Assembly (NCBI GenBank): GCA_015492755.1
Contig: WGEM01000363.1
Span: 1 to 11,185, forward strand
Source of the DNA: Gemmatimonadota bacterium
GTDB lineage: Bacteria > Gemmatimonadota > Gemmatimonadetes > Longimicrobiales > Gaopeijiaceae
Reading direction: 5' to 3'
DNA length: 11,185 nt
Below the pieces are notes generated by a model. The model was given only the letters and a program-made list of their open reading frames with translations, was not told the origin of the DNA and did not search any database. The translations under genes and the position numbers were made by a program. Shown in pieces: positions 1 to 9,527 of this stretch (within the stretch, counting starts at the first letter, position 1; every line of letters begins with the position of its first letter).

Positions 1-1330
1 CCACCACCGCCGCCCGCACCGCGTCGGCGGCGAACGCCACCTGTTCGCCGGTGAGCACCACCGGGGGCGCCAGTTGAAGCACCTGGCCGGTCTCCCCGGC
101 GGGGAGCGCCAGGACTCCGCGGCGGAGAAGCGCCCGGGCCACCCGGGCGCCGGACCCAGCCGCACCGAAGTCGATGCCCAGGAGGAGCCCCATGCGCCGC
201 ACCTCCGGGGGCGACGGCAGCGCACAGAGGCGCTCCTCCAGCGCGTCGGCAAGCGTCCGCCCCAACGACTCCGCACGCTCCGGGACACCCTCACGCTCCA
301 CGGCGTCCAGCACCGTGCAGGCGGCGGCGCACGCCACCGGGTGACCCAGGAAGGTGCTGGTGTGCACCGCCTCGCCCCCGCTCTCCGGCCACGCATCCAT
401 CACCGACACCTCCCCCAGGCACGCCGAGAGGGGGAAGCCGCCGCCAAGCGCCTTACCCACGCACACCAGGTGCGGCTCCAGGCCCACGCGCGTGGACGCC
501 AGAGGCGCACCGCACCTGCCGAGGCCGTTGAAGATCTCGTCGGCGATGAGCACGGCCCCGTGCGCCCGCACCAGAGCGCTCAGCGCCTGCATGAACCCCG
601 CCTCGGGGATGCGGACACCCGCGCGCCCCTGCACCGGCTCCACGATGACGGCCCCCACCGGATCGCCGTTGGGCGCGCCGTGGCGGAGCCCCGCCTCCAC
701 CGCCTCGAGACTCGCCTGCGCCTCGGCCGCGTCGCACCCCTCCACCGGGAAGGGGGCGAACGTCACACCCCCGTAGAGGCGCGGCTCGAAGGGCGCGCGA
801 AAGTGCCCCCGGTGGGTGACGGCGAGGGCACCCAATGTGAGTCCGTGATATGCGCCGTCGAAGGCCACCACACCCGGACGGCCCGTGGCCAGGAGCGCCG
901 TCTTGAGCGCCGCTTCCACCGCCTCGGCACCCGAAGAGCCCAGAATCACACGAGTCTCGCGCCACGGCCCCAGACGCGCCAGGCGCTCCAGGGCTTCCAG
1001 CTTCACCGCCGGCGGGTGGACGTCGCCCATCCCGTGGACCAGGCGCCGCATCTGCGCCGCGGCGGCCTCCAGCACCGGGGGTGGCGCGTGCCCGAGGAGC
1101 GCCACGCCGAAGGCTCCGGTGAGGTCCAGGTATACGTTTCCGTCGGCGTCCCGCACGTTGGCGCCCGCCGCCGCCTCCCAGAAGACCGGCCACTCATCCG
1201 ACAGGTAGGTGACGTCGCGCGACTCCACCGCCCGCAGCCGCCGGGCGAAGGCCCGCGACGCGGGGCCTGGCGGTGGGACGCGGAGTTCGGGAAGGCGGGC
1301 GCCCAGCGCCCCGCCGGCGTCTCGCGTCAC
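1..1330 (-). CDS. Class III PLP-dependent aminotransferase, C-terminus cut by window edge
   Basis: 443 codons are visible. The family is usually 420-450 residues, so only the last few are missing. All the PLP fold-type I, class III landmarks are present: the phosphate-binding [13 protein letters not shown] (131-143), the FDGAYHG aromatic stacking motif (157-163), [11 protein letters not shown] with the pyridine-N aspartate D264, [13 protein letters not shown] with Schiff-base lysine K293, and HTSTFLGHP (323-331) for the second phosphate contact. The protein should move an amino group between an omega- or alpha-amino donor and a keto acid in the cytosol. The GTG start overlaps the fabI stop by 4 bp, so translation is probably coupled; a purine-rich GAGGA lies immediately before the start, closer than ideal. 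The substrate cannot be read from the sequence: GABA-, acetylornithine-, DAPA- and beta-alanine-type enzymes all share these motifs, and no biotin, arginine or lysine genes lie beside it. Confidence 0.9.
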   Translation of the reverse strand, partial: MTRDAGGALGARLPELRVPPPGPASRAFARRLRAVESRDVTYLSDEWPVFWEAAAGANVRDADGNVYLDLTGAFGVALLGHAPPPVLEAAAAQMRRLVHGMGDVHPPAVKLEALERLARLGPWRETRVILGSSGAEAVEAALKTALLATGRPGVVAFDGAYHGLTLGALAVTHRGHFRAPFEPRLYGGVTFAPFPVEGCDAAEAQASLEAVEAGLRHGAPNGDPVGAVIVEPVQGRAGVRIPEAGFMQALSALVRAHGAVLIADEIFNGLGRCGAPLASTRVGLEPHLVCVGKALGGGFPLSACLGEVSVMDAWPESGGEAVHTSTFLGHPVACAAACTVLDAVEREGVPERAESLGRTLADALEERLCALPSPPEVRRMGLLLGIDFGAAGSGARVARALLRRGVLALPAGETGQVLQLAPPVVLTGEQVAFAADAVRAAVV

Positions 1331-2226
1331 TCCTCGACGAGGACGGGCTCCGCCTGCATCCCCATGGCGTGGTATCCCTTGTCCACGTGCAACGTCTCGC
1401 CGGTGATGCCGGCCGCCAGCGGGGAGCAGAGGAAGGCGGCGGCGTGCCCCACGTCGTCGGCCGTGTTGGCCTCACCCAGCGGGGAATTGGCGGCGTAGTA
1501 GGCCACCATCTGGTGGATGGACCCGATGGCCTTGGCGGCCCGGCTGGCCAGGGGGCCCGCACTGATGGTGTTCACCCGGATTCCGTACCGGCGCCCCGCC
1601 TCGAAGGCCAACGTGCGCGTGTCCGCTTCCAGCGCCGCCTTCGCGGAGCTCATTCCCCCGCCGTAGCCCGGAATGACCCGCTCCGCGGCCAGGTACGAGA
1701 GCGACACCACGGCGCCGCCCCGGTTCATGAGGGGTGCGAATCGTTGAACCATGCTCACCAGCGAGTACGCGCTGGCGCCGATGGCGGCGAGGTACCCGTC
1801 GCGACTCGTCTCGATGAGGGGCTTCTGCACCTCCGGGCCGTTGGCGAGGGAGTGTACCAGGACGTCCAGGCAGGGTGCGCCGAAGTCGGCGCGCATCCTG
1901 TCCGCGACGCCCTGGATGGAGTACCCCTCCAGCTCGGCGTAGCGCCTGTCGGACTGCACCTCCTCCGGGACGTCCTCGTCGGTGTCGTAGACGGCGTCCA
2001 GCGGATAGATCCGCTCCAGCTCGAGGGTGCCTCCGCCGGGGAGCGAGGTGTCGAGCTTTCCCCGCTCGAGGCTCTTGGTGAAGATGCGGAGCGCCGGCGG
2101 CCAGGTCCCCACGCAGACGCTGGCGCCCGCCTCCGCCAGCGCCCTGACGATGGCCCATCCGTAGCCCCGGTCGTCCGCCACGCCCGCGACGAACGCGCGC
2201 TTACCCTTCAGATCCAGTGAGAGCAT
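1327..2226 (-). CDS. fabI: Enoyl-[acyl-carrier-protein] reductase (NADH), plant-type FabI
   Basis: A 299-residue cytosolic enzyme for the last step of type II fatty-acid elongation, reducing trans-2-enoyl-ACP to acyl-ACP with NADH. It is a short-chain dehydrogenase fold with [20 protein letters not shown] (6-25) at the nucleotide site, HSLANGPE (125-132), and the FabI-type catalytic set Y178, Y188 and K196 in [20 protein letters not shown]. The Y-x7-K spacing and the long insertion at about 44-90 (PALRIF...YPLDAVYD...DVPEEV) match chloroplast, apicomplexan and chlamydial ENR rather than the roughly 260-residue E. coli form. The start was set at the ATG at 2226, the position where family homology begins; it has GAGGA 4 nt upstream, and the in-frame extension to 2322 is not conserved-looking. 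It overlaps the downstream aminotransferase by 4 bp. A 108-bp gap separates it from the antiporter upstream, so a separate promoter is possible, but I see no clear one. Confidence 0.95.
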   Translation of the reverse strand: MLSLDLKGKRAFVAGVADDRGYGWAIVRALAEAGASVCVGTWPPALRIFTKSLERGKLDTSLPGGGTLELERIYPLDAVYDTDEDVPEEVQSDRRYAELEGYSIQGVADRMRADFGAPCLDVLVHSLANGPEVQKPLIETSRDGYLAAIGASAYSLVSMVQRFAPLMNRGGAVVSLSYLAAERVIPGYGGGMSSAKAALEADTRTLAFEAGRRYGIRVNTISAGPLASRAAKAIGSIHQMVAYYAANSPLGEANTADDVGHAAAFLCSPLAAGITGETLHVDKGYHAMGMQAEPVLVEE

Positions 2227-2334
2227 GGAATCCTCGCTCCTCGTTCCGTGGTTCGGTGTCCCGCGCCAAAGGTAACGCCCGGCGGAGCGCAAACGTCGGA
2301 GCGCGCGCCCCCGATGCGCCACCCCCGCCGTCCG

Positions 2335-3300
2335 TCAGAGGAGATACACCCCGGCCAGCACATACGCCGCCAGCAGGACGGCCCCCTCCACACGGCCCAG
2401 CCGCCAGCCGGTCCGGAGGAAGGGGAAAACCAGCACCGACATGGCGATCACCGCCGGGAGCTCCCGTCGGAGCACCGACGGTGGGATCACCATGGGCTCG
2501 ATGACCGCCGCCACGCCAAGGATGGCCGCCACGTTGAAGATGTTGGAGCCGATGACGTTGCCCACGGCGATGTCGGGTTCCCGGTGCGCCGCCGCCACCA
2601 CCGACGTGGCCAGCTCAGGCAGCGAGGTACCCACGGCCACCACGGTGAGTCCGATGATCACCTGCGAGACTCCCAGGGCGGACGCCACCTGCACGGCGCC
2701 CTGCACGATGGCGTATCCCCCCAGCACCAGACCGCACGAGCCCAGGATCACCCAGGTCACGTCGGAGAGGTCCACCACCGTCCGGGCCTGCTCCACCTCC
2801 CGCATGTAGTCCTGGTACTCCTCCAGCACCACCGCGGACTCCGTCTCCACCGAGTGGGAAACGAACAGAAGATACGCCCCGAGCGCCAGCAGCAGGATCA
2901 CTCCGTCGCCACGACCCAGCGTGAGATCCTCCATCACCAGCGGATAGAGCGCCACGGTGACCAGGAGCATGAGCGGCATCTCCCGCCAGACCACCCGTGC
3001 CTGGACGTCCAGCGGTTTCAGGAGCGCCGTGAGGCCGAGGATGAGCCCGATGTTGGCCAGGTTGGAGCCCATCACGTTCCCGATGGCGAGATCCGAGTTT
3101 CCGCTCAGCGCCGCCACCGTGCTCACCACCAGCTCCGGCGCCGACGTCCCGAAGGAGACCACGGTGAGACCCACCACGATGGGACTCACGCCCAGCGAGG
3201 CCGCCAGCCGCGCCGCGCCGCGCACCAGCCATTCGGCGCCGTAATACAGGACGCCGATGCCCAGGACCAGAAGCAGGACGTCGGGCAGGAGTGCCGTCAC
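2335..3300 (-). CDS. Calcium/sodium antiporter, CaCA superfamily (YrbG-like)
   Basis: A 321-residue inner-membrane protein with about ten hydrophobic segments and the duplicated alpha-repeats of cation/Ca2+ exchangers. Repeat 1 has GTSAPELVVS (51-60) followed by GNVMGSN (74-80). Repeat 2 has GTSLPELATS (224-233) followed by GNVIGSN (247-253). The two glutamates E56 and E229 are the expected ion-coordinating residues. The two halves are joined by a charged, acidic, presumably cytosolic loop at about 150-180. It probably exports Ca2+ in exchange for Na+; the exact ions are not proven by sequence, and K+-dependent or other cation exchange is possible. The GTG start overlaps the polX stop by 4 bp, and a GGGAGG-type ribosome site lies just upstream inside the end of polX, so translation is likely coupled to polX. 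Its length is typical for the family and both repeats are intact. Confidence 0.93.
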   Translation of the reverse strand: MTALLPDVLLLVLGIGVLYYGAEWLVRGAARLAASLGVSPIVVGLTVVSFGTSAPELVVSTVAALSGNSDLAIGNVMGSNLANIGLILGLTALLKPLDVQARVVWREMPLMLLVTVALYPLVMEDLTLGRGDGVILLLALGAYLLFVSHSVETESAVVLEEYQDYMREVEQARTVVDLSDVTWVILGSCGLVLGGYAIVQGAVQVASALGVSQVIIGLTVVAVGTSLPELATSVVAAAHREPDIAVGNVIGSNIFNVAAILGVAAVIEPMVIPPSVLRRELPAVIAMSVLVFPFLRTGWRLGRVEGAVLLAAYVLAGVYLL

Positions 3301-5132
3301 GCCGCGCCTCCCTCCCGGAGGAAGACACGACGGCGCTCTGCGCCCCGCGCCGCCATCCAGGTCTGGAAGTCCTCCAGCGAGCGCGTGTTCAGCACGTCGG
3401 CGGCGGTGAGCCAGCCGCGCCGCGCCTGATCCACGCCGAAGCGCATGTTGTCCAGCCCCGACGGCTTGTGCGCGTCGGTGCTGATGACCACCGGCACACC
3501 CAGCTCCCGGGCCCGGTGCACGTGCACGTCACTGAAGTCCAGCCGGTGGGGGTTGGCGTTCAGCTCCACCGCCACGCCCTCTTCCGCACAGGCGTGAAGC
3601 ACCTCCTCCACGTCGAAATCGAAGGGGTCGCGACGGTTCAGGAGACGACCGGTGGGATGGGCCAGGATGTCCACGGCGGGGTGCCTCACCGCCCGCAGGA
3701 TGCGGCGGGTCATGGCGTCGCGGTCCAGGTCGAAATACGAATGAACGGACACCACCACCAGGTCCAGCTCCTCCAGGACGTCGTCGGGGAGATCCAGCGC
3801 GCCGTCCTTCAGGATGTCCACCTCGGCGCTGCGAAAGATGCGGATGTCCGGCAGCCGCTCCTGTACCTCCTCCACCTCCCGCCACTGTTCCCGCGCGCGC
3901 TCGGGCGTGAGTCCCCCCACCATGGCCATGGCCTGGCTGTGGTCGGTGATGGCCATGTAGGCGTATCCCCGCTCCAGACAGGCCCGCGCCATCTCTTCGA
4001 TGGAGGCCTTACCGTCGCTCCAGGTGGAGTGCATCTGGAGATCACCCCGGATGTCCTCCAGACGGACCAGCTCCGGGAGGCGACCCTCTTCGGCCGCCTC
4101 GATCTCCCCACGGTTCTCCCGCAGCACCGGCGGGATCCAGACGAGCCCCAACGCCTCGTAGACGCCCTCCTCCCTCTCGCCGGCCACCCGCGGTCCCCAC
4201 GCCGCCTCGCGCGCCTCGGGCTCCCATCCGGACTCCTCCGGATCCTCCTCCATCGCCTCGTCCTCCGGCGTGCGGAAGACACCCCACTCGTTCAGCCTCA
4301 GCCCCATCCGTACCGCGCGGATGCGGAGGGCCACGCTGTGTTCCTTGGACCCGGTGAAGTACTGCAGCGCCGCACCGAAGGAGTGAGGGGGCACCACGCG
4401 GAGATCCACCTGGAGGCCCGACGGCATCGTGATGGTCCCCTTGGTACTCCCCGCCGCCTCCACGTCCTGGGCGTCGGGATAGCGCACGAAGTGCTCCACC
4501 ACCGGTGTGCCGTCGCCGTCGAACTCGGTGACGATGTCCACGTCGCCGATGGTCTCTTTTCGCCGCCGCAGACTCCCCGCGATCTCCACCCGACCCACGC
4601 CCTCGGCCTCGCGGAGGTACGCCGCCACGTGCTCCGCCACGGCTTCCGCCTCATGAATGAGGAAGCGACCGCTGTGGCGGCGGTAAACCTCGATGGCGTG
4701 GGCGATCCGTTCGGCGGTGCGTTTCCCGAAGCCCGGCAGGTCCTCCACCTTACCCGCCGCCAGCGCGCGCTCCAGGTCGTCGATGGTGGCCACACCCAGC
4801 GACTCGTAGAGCACCTTCGCCTTCTTGGGCCCCACCCCCTCCAGCTGCGTGAGTGTGGCCAACGACCGGGGGATCTCACGCGTCACCTCCTCCAGACGTG
4901 GCAGTGTGCCCGTGGCGAGGAGCGCCCGGATCTGCGTCGCCACGCTCTCCCCGATGCCCGGGATCGCGGTGAGATCCTCTCCCGCCTCCACCATGTCGCG
5001 CACCGGGCGTGCCAGACTCTCCACCGCCGCGGCGGCGTTCCGGTACGCCCGCACCCGGAAGGGACTCGCCCCCTGGATCTCCAGGAGATCCGCCAGCTCC
5101 GTGAGCGCCCGCGCGATGTCGTGGTTCTCCAT
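3297..5132 (-). CDS. polX: DNA polymerase/3'-5' exonuclease PolX (family X polymerase plus PHP domain)
   Basis: A 611-residue repair polymerase expected to fill short gaps in base-excision repair, with a C-terminal PHP nuclease. The order is: helix-hairpin-helix elements IPGIGESVATQI (57-68), LEGVGPKKAK (97-106) and LPGFGKRTAERI (132-143); a polymerase palm with GSLRRRKETIGDVDI (186-200) carrying D197 and D199; the third carboxylate D243 in LQVDLRVV; GSKEH (261-265); then the PHP domain from about 362. PHP metal residues are visible at H368 and D373 (HSTWSDG), D397-H398, E437, H464, H492, and D553 and H555 (STDAHK). The first histidine of the usual HxH pair is Q366, a variant I recall from other bacterial PolX proteins. 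An acidic stretch at about 289-318 looks like an extra insertion between the domains. The ATG lies 5 bp after the ligA stop with a weak ribosome site, suggesting coupling to ligA. The gene's 3' end overlaps the antiporter start. Confidence 0.96.
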   Translation of the reverse strand: MENHDIARALTELADLLEIQGASPFRVRAYRNAAAAVESLARPVRDMVEAGEDLTAIPGIGESVATQIRALLATGTLPRLEEVTREIPRSLATLTQLEGVGPKKAKVLYESLGVATIDDLERALAAGKVEDLPGFGKRTAERIAHAIEVYRRHSGRFLIHEAEAVAEHVAAYLREAEGVGRVEIAGSLRRRKETIGDVDIVTEFDGDGTPVVEHFVRYPDAQDVEAAGSTKGTITMPSGLQVDLRVVPPHSFGAALQYFTGSKEHSVALRIRAVRMGLRLNEWGVFRTPEDEAMEEDPEESGWEPEAREAAWGPRVAGEREEGVYEALGLVWIPPVLRENRGEIEAAEEGRLPELVRLEDIRGDLQMHSTWSDGKASIEEMARACLERGYAYMAITDHSQAMAMVGGLTPERAREQWREVEEVQERLPDIRIFRSAEVDILKDGALDLPDDVLEELDLVVVSVHSYFDLDRDAMTRRILRAVRHPAVDILAHPTGRLLNRRDPFDFDVEEVLHACAEEGVAVELNANPHRLDFSDVHVHRARELGVPVVISTDAHKPSGLDNMRFGVDQARRGWLTAADVLNTRSLEDFQTWMAARGAERRRVFLREGGAA

Positions 5133-5137
5133 GCGTC

Positions 5138-7359
<2,222 letters not shown>

Positions 7360-7401
7360 CCGGGGCGCACCGCACGTCAGCCAAGAGACTCCGGAGGGAT
7401 C

Positions 7402-9033
7402 ATGAGCACGGCCCGCTTGCTTCGGCACACCGGCTTCGCCGTCCTGTTCACGCTCGCGTTCAGCGCGGGAGCCGCCGCGCAGGGGATGGAGGAGACCAAC
7501 CCCAGGCGCCCCGACGAGGGCGACGGGCCGCACCAGCGCCTCATCCTCCGGGGCGTCACCATCATCGACGGTACCGGAGCCCCACCCATGGGCCCCGTGG
7601 ACATCGTGGTGGAGAACGACCGCATCGCCGAGATCCGTTCCGTGGGATTCCCCGGCGTGCCCATCGACCACCGCCGACGGCCGCAGGGCGCCACGAAGGA
7701 ATACGACCTGAGCGGGCACTACGTGCTCCCGGGCTTCATCGACATGCACGCCCACACCGGCGGCCCGGGCAAGGCGCCGCAGCCCGAGTACACGTACAAG
7801 CTCTGGATGGCACACGGAATCACCACCTCACGGGGCGTGGGGCACGGGCCCATGATGTGGGCGCTCAACGAGAAGGCGCGCGCCGCGCGCAACGAGATCG
7901 TGGCGCCGCGGATGTTCACCTACGCGCGCCCCGGTGAGGCGTGGGACCGGGGCCCGGTGGACTCGCCCCAGAAGGCCCGCGAATGGGTGCGCTGGGCCGC
8001 CCAGCAGGAGGTGGACGGTCAGAAGATCGACGGGCTCAAGCTCACCGCCTTCGACCCACCCATCATGGAGGCCCTCATCGACGAGGCCCACAAGCACGGG
8101 CTGGGCACGGTGGCGCACCTGGCCCAGACGGGTGTGGCGCGCATGACGGCCCTGGACGCCGCCGAGATCGGACTCGACATGATGACCCACTACTACGGTC
8201 TCTTCGAGTCCATGCTCACGGACTACTCCATCCAGGACTGGCCGCTGGACTACAACTACAACAACGAGCAGCACCGCTTCGGCCAGGTGGGGCGCCTCTG
8301 GTACCAGAGCGCCGAGCCGGGATCCGAGCAGTGGAACGCCCTCATCGAGCGGTTCCTGGAGCTGGACTTCGGCATCGATCCCACCATGACCATTTACGAA
8401 GCCTCACGCGACGTCATGAGGGCCCGTGAGGCGGAGTGGCACGACGAGTACACGCTTCCCAGCCAGTGGGACTTCTACCAGCCCAGTCGCCGCGCCCACG
8501 GATCGTACTGGTTCTACTGGACCAGCGAGGACGAGTACCACTGGAAGAAGTTCTACCAGAAGTGGATGCAGTTCCTCAACGACTACAAGAACGCCGGCGG
8601 CATCGTCACCACCGGGTCCGACTCCGGGTTCATCTACAAGCTCTACGGCTTCGACTACATCCGCGAGCTGGAGCTGCTGAGGGAGGCGGGCTTCCACCCC
8701 ATCGAGGTGATTCGCTCCGCCACCTACTACGGCGCGCTGCAGCTCCACAAGCCCAAGGGCATGGAGAACGACCTTCAGTTCGGCATCCTGCGACCCGGAC
8801 TCAAAGCCGACATGGTGGTGGTGGATCAGAACCCCATCGAGAACCTGAAAGTCCTCTACGGCACCGGCGCGGTGAAGCTCAACGACGAGACCGGCGAGGT
8901 GGAGCGCGTGGGCGGCATCAAGTACACCATCAAGGACGGGATCGTGTACGACGCCAAGAAGATGCTGGCGGACGTGCGGGAGATGGTGCGCAAGCAGAAG
9001 GAGGAGCGGATGGTGAGCGAAGGCGGGCGGTAG
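7402..9033 (+). CDS. Exported metal-dependent amidohydrolase
   Basis: A 543-residue protein of the amidohydrolase superfamily (imidazolonepropionase/prolidase-like branch), which hydrolyses C-N bonds in cyclic or peptide-like substrates; the actual substrate is unknown. It begins with a classical signal peptide (MSTARLLRHT, then the hydrophobic GFAVLFTLAFSAGA, with cleavage near AAA-QG at 26/27), so it acts outside the cytoplasm. Expected metal ligands are visible: H116 and H118 in DMHAHTG, K213 in GLKLTAF (candidate carboxylated bridging lysine), H239 in VAHLAQ, H263 in MTHYYG, and D407 in TGSDSG. The end of the fold is recognisable in LRPGLKADMVVVDQNP (463-478). Between H263 and D407 is a long insertion rich in Tyr, Trp and Phe (about 265-395), possibly a lid. 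The ATG at 7402 has a strong GGAGG 4 nt upstream; earlier in-frame starts lack the signal peptide context. The gene stands alone, divergent from ligA and convergent with the response regulator. Confidence 0.9.
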   Translation: MSTARLLRHTGFAVLFTLAFSAGAAAQGMEETNPRRPDEGDGPHQRLILRGVTIIDGTGAPPMGPVDIVVENDRIAEIRSVGFPGVPIDHRRRPQGATKEYDLSGHYVLPGFIDMHAHTGGPGKAPQPEYTYKLWMAHGITTSRGVGHGPMMWALNEKARAARNEIVAPRMFTYARPGEAWDRGPVDSPQKAREWVRWAAQQEVDGQKIDGLKLTAFDPPIMEALIDEAHKHGLGTVAHLAQTGVARMTALDAAEIGLDMMTHYYGLFESMLTDYSIQDWPLDYNYNNEQHRFGQVGRLWYQSAEPGSEQWNALIERFLELDFGIDPTMTIYEASRDVMRAREAEWHDEYTLPSQWDFYQPSRRAHGSYWFYWTSEDEYHWKKFYQKWMQFLNDYKNAGGIVTTGSDSGFIYKLYGFDYIRELELLREAGFHPIEVIRSATYYGALQLHKPKGMENDLQFGILRPGLKADMVVVDQNPIENLKVLYGTGAVKLNDETGEVERVGGIKYTIKDGIVYDAKKMLADVREMVRKQKEERMVSEGGR

Positions 9034-9039
9034 CCCGCC
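9022..9039. terminator. Hairpin across the amidohydrolase stop codon, possible bidirectional terminator
   Basis: GGCGGGC (9022-9028) and GCCCGCC (9033-9039) form a perfect 7-bp G-C stem with a GGTA loop that includes the first two bases of the TAG stop. It lies exactly between two convergent genes whose ends are 11 bp apart. No T run follows on either strand, so intrinsic termination is only a suggestion; it may simply impede polymerase or protect mRNA 3' ends. Confidence 0.35.
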
Positions 9040-9044
9040 AGGGC

Positions 9045-9431
9045 TCAGCGCCCGCCCCCGCCCAGGCGCTCCGCCACCACGCGGCGGAGCGTCTCCAGGC
9101 GCACCGGCTTGGCGATGACGGGGTTCCCGCCCACCTCGTGGCCGCTGGAACCCACCTCCGACTCGCTCACCAGCCCGGTGAGGAAGACCGCGGGGAGTGC
9201 CTCCAGGCCGGGCACCCGCCGGAGTTCGGCCAGGAGCTCGCCGCCGTCCATCCGGGGCATGACGATGTCCAGGATCACCAGGTGCGGCAGGAAGCCGCGC
9301 GCCTCGGCCAGGGCCGACTCCGCGTCGTTCACCGCCCGCACATCGTAGCCCTCGATCCGCGCCAGCGCCTGCACCAGCACGTCGGTGATTGCGGGTTCGT
9401 CGTCGACGATGAGGATCCGCTTTGCGTCCAC
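9045..9431 (-). CDS. Single-domain response regulator (CheY-like receiver)
   Basis: A 128-residue protein made only of a receiver domain, with no DNA-binding or enzymatic output domain. It has the acidic pocket D10-D11 in ILIVDDEPA, the phosphoacceptor D55 in VILDIVMPRMDG, the switch threonine T85 in VFLTG and the conserved lysine K108 in IAKPV, so it should accept phosphate from a histidine kinase and act through protein contacts. No kinase is encoded in the window, so it is an orphan here. The GTG at 9431 fits the domain boundary; a TTG 9 bp upstream is an alternative, and the ribosome site is weak. The frame stays open far upstream, antisense to the class V enzyme, but that part has no receiver or other recognisable domain and is not included. 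It is convergent with the amidohydrolase and divergent from the PLP enzyme. Confidence 0.88.
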   Translation of the reverse strand: MDAKRILIVDDEPAITDVLVQALARIEGYDVRAVNDAESALAEARGFLPHLVILDIVMPRMDGGELLAELRRVPGLEALPAVFLTGLVSESEVGSSGHEVGGNPVIAKPVRLETLRRVVAERLGGGGR

Positions 9432-9464
9432 GCCACTCAAGGGGATGCCATGACGATGGGCGCC

Positions 9465-9490
9465 TGCGGGGTGCGGCGCCGCATCCCGCA
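9465..9490. promoter_or_regulatory. 26-bp near-perfect palindrome between divergent genes, candidate operator
   Basis: The half TGCGGGGTGCGGC (9465-9477) is followed directly by GCCGCATCCCGCA (9478-9490). Twelve of 13 positions pair, and the single exception is a G opposite T (9471/9484). The dyad is centred 46-50 bp from both flanking start codons (9431 minus, 9528 plus), the usual place for a repressor or activator site serving both genes. GGCGCCTG also occurs as a direct repeat on either side (9459-9466 and 9504-9511). No protein can be assigned to it. Confidence 0.55.
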
Positions 9491-9527
9491 ATGTAGTGTG
9501 GGCGGCGCCTGAAACGAAGGAGAATCC

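Noticed and set aside
74..1498. 474-residue plus-strand open frame over the class III aminotransferase
   Set aside because: Arg/His/Pro/Gly-rich translation with no domain; it is antisense to a gene with all class III aminotransferase motifs and runs into fabI.
2227..2322. In-frame 32-residue N-terminal extension of FabI
   Set aside because: No family-like sequence, while the ATG at 2226 has a ribosome site and aligns with the start of the conserved fold.
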